Of a DNA stretch of 64,000 nucleotides, positions 60,339-64,000 are shown one piece after another. Below the pieces are notes generated by a model. The model searched no databases and was not told the DNA's origin. It saw only the letters and a program-made list of their open reading frames with translations. Within the stretch, counting starts at the first letter, position 1. Every line of letters begins with the position of its first letter. A program made the position numbers and the translations under genes. The DNA comes from Nageia nagi (lineage: Eukaryota; Pinophyta): positions 95,914,001-95,978,000 of the forward strand of contig JBITNC010000001.1 in the NCBI GenBank assembly GCA_050084985.1, given 5' to 3'.

Positions 60339-60685
60339 TGCTACACAAAAGTAAATAAGCAAGAAGAATGAAAATTTTTACAATTTACCATCTATACAAA
60401 TCAAACATAAGTAAACATGTCCCACATGTGCAAACTTATAAACCAAGATCTATAGAAGGATAAACTTGGGGTTGTTTTCTTGTATAGAATTAGGCCTTCA
60501 CCTTGATGCCTACAAGGTGGAGCCCAAGTACTACCAGTCCTCAACCAGTTCACCTTAGTCAGTAATATACTCTCACAAGGAGAAGTACCAACTATTTTCC
60601 AAGGATCTGATGTATCTTGGACTGGCCATTTTAATTATCTTTTTAAGGTTTTTAGTTTTCCTCCTAGGTTATCAAGATACTCCCT
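60339..60685. other. 5' untranslated part of copia A (probable)
   Basis: No primer site (minus-strand TGGTATCAGAGC) and no LTR match was found here. It is taken as the leader of copia A up to the estimated border of copia B. Confidence 0.35.
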
Positions 60686-60829
60686 GAATGGACGTGCGTG
60701 AAGAAAAAAGGACCATTACAGAATATTGAAACATCAGATAACAGATTGCATTACTATGGAGCAAGATTACAATCCTTGAGCTTCAAAACATTTCAGAAAC
60801 CTTTAAATAGTTTCTGGAGCCAAACTACA

Positions 60830-60965
60830 GACGCTTTCTAGTGCTAGACGCTTTCTGGAGCTAGACGCTTTCTGGAGCTAGATGCTTTCTGGAGCCAGAC
60901 GCTTTCTAGAGCTAGACGCTTTCTGAAGCCAGATGCTTTCTAGAGCTAGACGCTTTCTGGAGCCC
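60830..60965. repeat. 17-bp minisatellite, eight units, in the copia B LTR
   Basis: Eight head-to-tail units of exactly 17 bases start at 60830, 60847, 60864, 60881, 60898, 60915, 60932 and 60949. The consensus is GACGCTTTCTGGAGCTA. Variation is limited to a few positions (C/T at 3, G/A at 11 and 12, A/T at 13, T/C at 16, A/C at 17). A partial, more diverged unit precedes them (TTTCTGGAGCCA at 60811). Confidence 0.95.
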
Positions 60966-61039
60966 GTCTGAAGTTTTTCTAGAGCTCATCTGAAGTTAGA
61001 CTAGAGTCCCTTTTTTTCATGCTCTACTTAAGTTGGTTT

Positions 61040-61179
61040 GTAATTAAAGTATTTACAGCTCACATCCACTATAAATGTTACGTTGTCAGATCAGTTACCA
61101 ACTACTTCATCAGATTAAACAGTTTTAGCATATTCTTGCTGTAGCCACCAACTACATAGCCTTTAATCATTACAGCCCG
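61040..61179 (-). pseudogene. PPR-derived fragment in the copia B LTR
   Basis: The minus strand reads RAVMIKGYVVGGYSKNMLKL, FNLMK, a stop, LVTD, and after a frame change DNVTFI directly joined to VDVSCKYFN. It is the same captured PPR segment as in copia C, with about 30 bases (the ACSH part) deleted and other substitutions. Confidence 0.7.
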
Positions 61180-61208
61180 TTAAACTGTGTAAAAGGAAGG
61201 AAAACACC

Positions 61209-63998
61209 TCAGCCAGGTGACATGGAGTGAAACGGATCTGATGCTGAGTTGTCTACATTCTCCCCCTTGATGCAAAGAGGACTCACCATGGAGTCTCTGA
61301 GCATCACATACTGAGCTTTGACAACACCTTTTGTGAAAATATCAGCCAAGTTGATCTTGGTGTTGCAATAGTGAAGCTCAATTTGGTTCTTCTCCACCAT
61401 GTCACGAATGAAGTGGTACTTGAGTTGGAAGTGCTTTGACCTGCTGTGGTGGATGGGATTATGTGCCAACTGAATGGCACTTTGGTTGTCACAGTAAAGA
61501 ATTGTTGGTCCATGTTGTTTCTCACCAATTTCATCAAGTAGTTTCCTTAGCCATAAGGCTTGTGCACTAGCTGTGGTGAGGGCTATATACTCAGCCTCAC
61601 AAGAAGAGAGAGCAACTGTAGATTGCTTCTTAGAACTCCATGTTATCATTCCTGAACCAAGTGAGAAACATTGCCTAGAAGTGGACTTCCTATCATCCAA
61701 ATTGCTGCCCCAATCACTGTCACTAAAACCAACAAGCTTAAACTTTTCAACATGAGAGTAGTGAAGACCATAACCAATGGTACCTTTGACATACCTCAAA
61801 ATATGTTTTACAGCCTTCAAATGCAAAATAGAAGGATCATTCATGTATCTAGATACCAAAGAGACAGCAAATTGTATATCAGGCCTAGTGTTGCAAAGGA
61901 ACATAAGGCTACCAACAATGCTTCTAAATTCTGTCACACTTGCTTTTGGAGCACCATCATCCTTACAAAGCAACTCACCATGAGCTACAGGATTGTGAAT
62001 AGCAATACAATTCATCATACCATACTTAGAAAGCATGTTCCTTGCATATTTGCTTTGACAAACAAAAATCTCTTCTTGACATTGGTGGACCTCCATGCCA
62101 AGAAAGTACCTCATAAGGCCCAAATCCTTCATTTCAAACTCATTCATCAAATCAGTCTTAAACTTGTTGTTCAAGATGGGATCACTTCCCATATATATCA
62201 AATCATCAACATAAAGAGAAATAAGCAAAATCTGATTACCTTCTCTCTTGATGTAGAGTGTTGGCTCATTCTTGCTCCTCATGAGTCCAAAATTCTGAAA
62301 GTATCCATCTATGCAAGTGTACCAAGCTCTTGGAGCTTGCTTAAGACCATACAGGGCCTTCTTAAGCTTGTACGCATGATGTTCTTTGCCTTGCACTTGA
62401 AAACCTTGAGGCTGCTGTACAAAAACCTCTTCATCCAAGTAACCATTCAAGAATGCACTCTTCACATCCATGTGGTAGACACTCCAATGGTTTTGGGCAG
62501 CCATTGAAAGGAGCAACCTTATTGTTTCTTGCCTTGCAACCGGTGCAAAAGTCTCTTCAAAGTCTACACCATGTTTTTGTGTGAAGCCTTTAGCAACCAA
62601 TCTTGCTTTATGTCTCTCTATGGTACCATCACTGTTGTACTTGATCTTGTAGACCCACTTGGAGCCCACACACCTCTTTCCTTTGGGCAACTCACAAAGT
62701 TCCCAAGTGTCATTTTTGTTTATGGAGTGAAGCTCCTCTTGCATAGCCTTCACCCAAACATTTTTGGTGCAAGCTTCCTCATAACAAGATGGATCAAAAA
62801 AAGAAATATTAGTATTTGGGACTGCACACAAAGCATAGTTCACCATCTCACCCTTTGGATCATCATCAAGTTCCATATTGCTAAATTGCTTAACAAACTT
62901 CTCCATTTCATGAAATTGACTTCTTGATAGTATTTTATGGAAATTTTGATCTAAAACTTGAGAAGGAGGATGGTTTTGAAAGTGTCTTTTACCTCTCTTG
63001 GTCTTCATCACTTCTTGGATCACATTTGGAGAGCCACCACTTGAAGGTGAGCTTGGAGTGGATTTTGAGCTTTGAGATGGACTTGATGGAGGACTTGGAG
63101 GCACCACTTGGAGGTTTGGAAGAGAATTTGATCTCTTGGGCTGCACATTCTTTGCTTGTGAAGTATCTTCATGGCTGGTCACTCCTCCTCCAATGTCTAT
63201 AATGCATTTTTGCTGCTGTCCATACACTTTCCCCTCCTCAAAAATGACATCCCGGGAGACAAGCATTTTCTTGGTTTTGGGGTTGTAAAGCCTATATGCT
63301 TTACTCTCATCATTGTATCCAATGAACACACATGGTTCACTCTTTGCATCCAACTTTTTTCTATGCTCCTTTGGCACATGAGCATATGCCAAACACCCAA
63401 AAACTCTAAAATGCCGGACAATAGGCTTCTTATCATACCAAGCCTCATAGGGGGTCTTGCCATCAACAGCACTAGTGGAACACCTATTCAAGATGTAGTT
63501 TGCTGTCTTTATTACTTCAGCCCAATACATGTAATGCAATTTTTTGGATTGCATCAAACATCTTGCCATCTCCATGAGAGTTCTATTCTTCCTCTCTGCC
63601 ACACCATTTTGTTGAGGAGTATAGGCTGTAGTAAACTGTCTTTTGATACCATTTTGCTTGCAAAACTTAGAAAAATTAGTAGAAGCATACTCTCCTCCTC
63701 TATCACTCCTCACACATTTAATCTTATGTTCACATTCATTCTCAACCATCTCTTTGAATTCTTTAAAAAACTCAAATGCTTCATCTTTATGCTTAAAAAA
63801 ATAGACCCAACTCATTCTACTAAAATCATCAATGAAGGTGAGAAAATAAGAACTCATACCAAGACTTTTGTTTTGCATTGGTCCACATAAATCAGTATGA
63901 ACCAACTGTAGTGGGAATGAGGCCCTCCATGCTTTCCCATGATCAAATTTCTGCCTTGTTTGCTTGCCCAACACACAACCTTCACAAACTGATTTTGG
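61209..63998 (-). CDS. copia B pol: integrase, RT, RNase H (partial at 5' end)
   Basis: The frame is open from the window edge for 929 codons. It begins in the GAG-pre-integrase end ([14 protein letters not shown]). The integrase core follows with its three acidic positions ([26 protein letters not shown]), then a Ser/Pro-rich linker (about 63010-63120), RT ([18 protein letters not shown] at 62202-62213) and RNase H ([39 protein letters not shown]). The enzymes copy and insert the element's RNA. The stop codon lies 49 bases inside the 3' LTR, so the last residues are LTR-encoded, as in copia C. No stop or frameshift is present, so this copy could still be functional; gag and protease cannot be judged. 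Confidence 0.93.
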   Translation of the reverse strand, partial: PKSVCEGCVLGKQTRQKFDHGKAWRASFPLQLVHTDLCGPMQNKSLGMSSYFLTFIDDFSRMSWVYFFKHKDEAFEFFKEFKEMVENECEHKIKCVRSDRGGEYASTNFSKFCKQNGIKRQFTTAYTPQQNGVAERKNRTLMEMARCLMQSKKLHYMYWAEVIKTANYILNRCSTSAVDGKTPYEAWYDKKPIVRHFRVFGCLAYAHVPKEHRKKLDAKSEPCVFIGYNDESKAYRLYNPKTKKMLVSRDVIFEEGKVYGQQQKCIIDIGGGVTSHEDTSQAKNVQPKRSNSLPNLQVVPPSPPSSPSQSSKSTPSSPSSGGSPNVIQEVMKTKRGKRHFQNHPPSQVLDQNFHKILSRSQFHEMEKFVKQFSNMELDDDPKGEMVNYALCAVPNTNISFFDPSCYEEACTKNVWVKAMQEELHSINKNDTWELCELPKGKRCVGSKWVYKIKYNSDGTIERHKARLVAKGFTQKHGVDFEETFAPVARQETIRLLLSMAAQNHWSVYHMDVKSAFLNGYLDEEVFVQQPQGFQVQGKEHHAYKLKKALYGLKQAPRAWYTCIDGYFQNFGLMRSKNEPTLYIKREGNQILLISLYVDDLIYMGSDPILNNKFKTDLMNEFEMKDLGLMRYFLGMEVHQCQEEIFVCQSKYARNMLSKYGMMNCIAIHNPVAHGELLCKDDGAPKASVTEFRSIVGSLMFLCNTRPDIQFAVSLVSRYMNDPSILHLKAVKHILRYVKGTIGYGLHYSHVEKFKLVGFSDSDWGSNLDDRKSTSRQCFSLGSGMITWSSKKQSTVALSSCEAEYIALTTASAQALWLRKLLDEIGEKQHGPTILYCDNQSAIQLAHNPIHHSRSKHFQLKYHFIRDMVEKNQIELHYCNTKINLADIFTKGVVKAQYVMLRDSMVSPLCIKGENVDNSASDPFHSMSPG
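61258..61268 (-). other. polypurine tract of copia B
   Basis: AAGGGGGAGAA on the minus strand abuts the LTR start, as in copia C. Confidence 0.9.
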
Positions 63999-64000
63999 AT

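Larger units (their letters stand above)
55035..60685 (-). mobile_element. Ty1/copia element A, minus strand, 5' end not seen
   Basis: Reading right to left: gag, protease, integrase, RT, RNase H, a 3' UTR with a hairpin array, polypurine tract and 3' LTR. It sits in the RNase H region of viral copy 2. No primer site or 5' LTR is visible before copia B begins, so B probably inserted in the 5' UTR of A, with the remainder lying beyond the window. The right border is therefore an estimate. Confidence 0.85.
60686..61257 (-). repeat. 3' LTR of copia B
   Basis: On the minus strand it starts TGTAGACAACTCAGC like copia C. A shared PPR-derived block (61040-61179) follows, then sequence not found in C, including a minisatellite. 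The far end (left border) is uncertain because no second LTR is in view. Confidence 0.65.
60686..64000 (-). mobile_element. Ty1/copia element B, minus strand, cut by the window edge
   Basis: 3' LTR, polypurine tract and the pol coding part are present; protease, gag, primer site and 5' LTR lie beyond 64000. It is closely related to copia C in its coding part. The left border at 60686 is tentative (a TGAAT as expected from the TTCA end of the C LTR). Confidence 0.85.

Noticed and set aside
63171-63890. 239-codon plus-strand frame opposite copia B integrase
   Set aside because: Shadow of the intact minus-strand pol frame, with no recognisable motif.

Overview
The window is nuclear DNA of a land plant, most likely a seed plant with a large, repeat-rich genome; a gymnosperm is my best guess from the density of old, decayed elements and the lack of genes. 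Evidence for a plant: LTR retrotransposons primed by initiator tRNA-Met (TGGTATCAGAGC-type sites), a plant L1-type LINE with a DUF4283-like ORF1, a three-exon ankyrin/PGG-type membrane protein gene, pentatricopeptide-repeat (PPR) sequence, and relics of a Caulimoviridae-like pararetrovirus. The DNA is AT-rich and nearly all of it is mobile or former mobile DNA.

Layout. 1-2650: AT-rich DNA with a decayed trihelix/Myb-SANT-like gene on the minus strand. 2651-15705: a 13-kb LTR element with very large direct LTRs (about 4.4 kb each) and a 4.3-kb internal part without a recognisable pol, resembling a LARD (large retrotransposon derivative). 15960-18218: a degenerate Ty1/copia relic (D) joined through a small inverted repeat to a minus-strand LTR. 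20150-23650: a LINE ORF1 scrap interrupted by a 5' copia relic (E). 24255-25240: the integrase/chromodomain end of a Ty3/gypsy chromovirus. 28740-40493: a LINE (ORF1, endonuclease, reverse transcriptase, zf-RVT-like region, poly-A tail) split by a full-length copia element (C, 30789-36569) with a perfect 5-bp target duplication. 41088-43758: the only intact-looking host gene, a 618-residue ankyrin repeat membrane protein. 47372-49942: two LTRs of one copia family in opposite orientation. 49943-55034: two head-to-tail copies of a pararetrovirus-like sequence. 55035-60685: copia A on the minus strand, inserted in the second viral copy, with one 1305-codon frame broken by five stops. 60686-64000: copia B on the minus strand, open over the whole visible 929 codons and cut by the window edge.

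How the parts relate. Copia C and B are close relatives; their LTRs carry a captured fragment of a PPR gene, and B's LTR also carries an eight-unit 17-bp minisatellite. Several stop codons in C are C-to-T or G-to-A changes relative to B, as expected of methylated, silenced DNA. Copia A has a tandem array of small hairpins in its 3' untranslated region, with one paired substitution that keeps a stem. The four 0.4-0.5-kb LTRs at 17809, 47372, 48760 and 55035 belong to one family. No intact set of genes forming a pathway is present; the interest lies in the giant-LTR element, the gene capture inside an LTR, the viral relic and the structured repeats.
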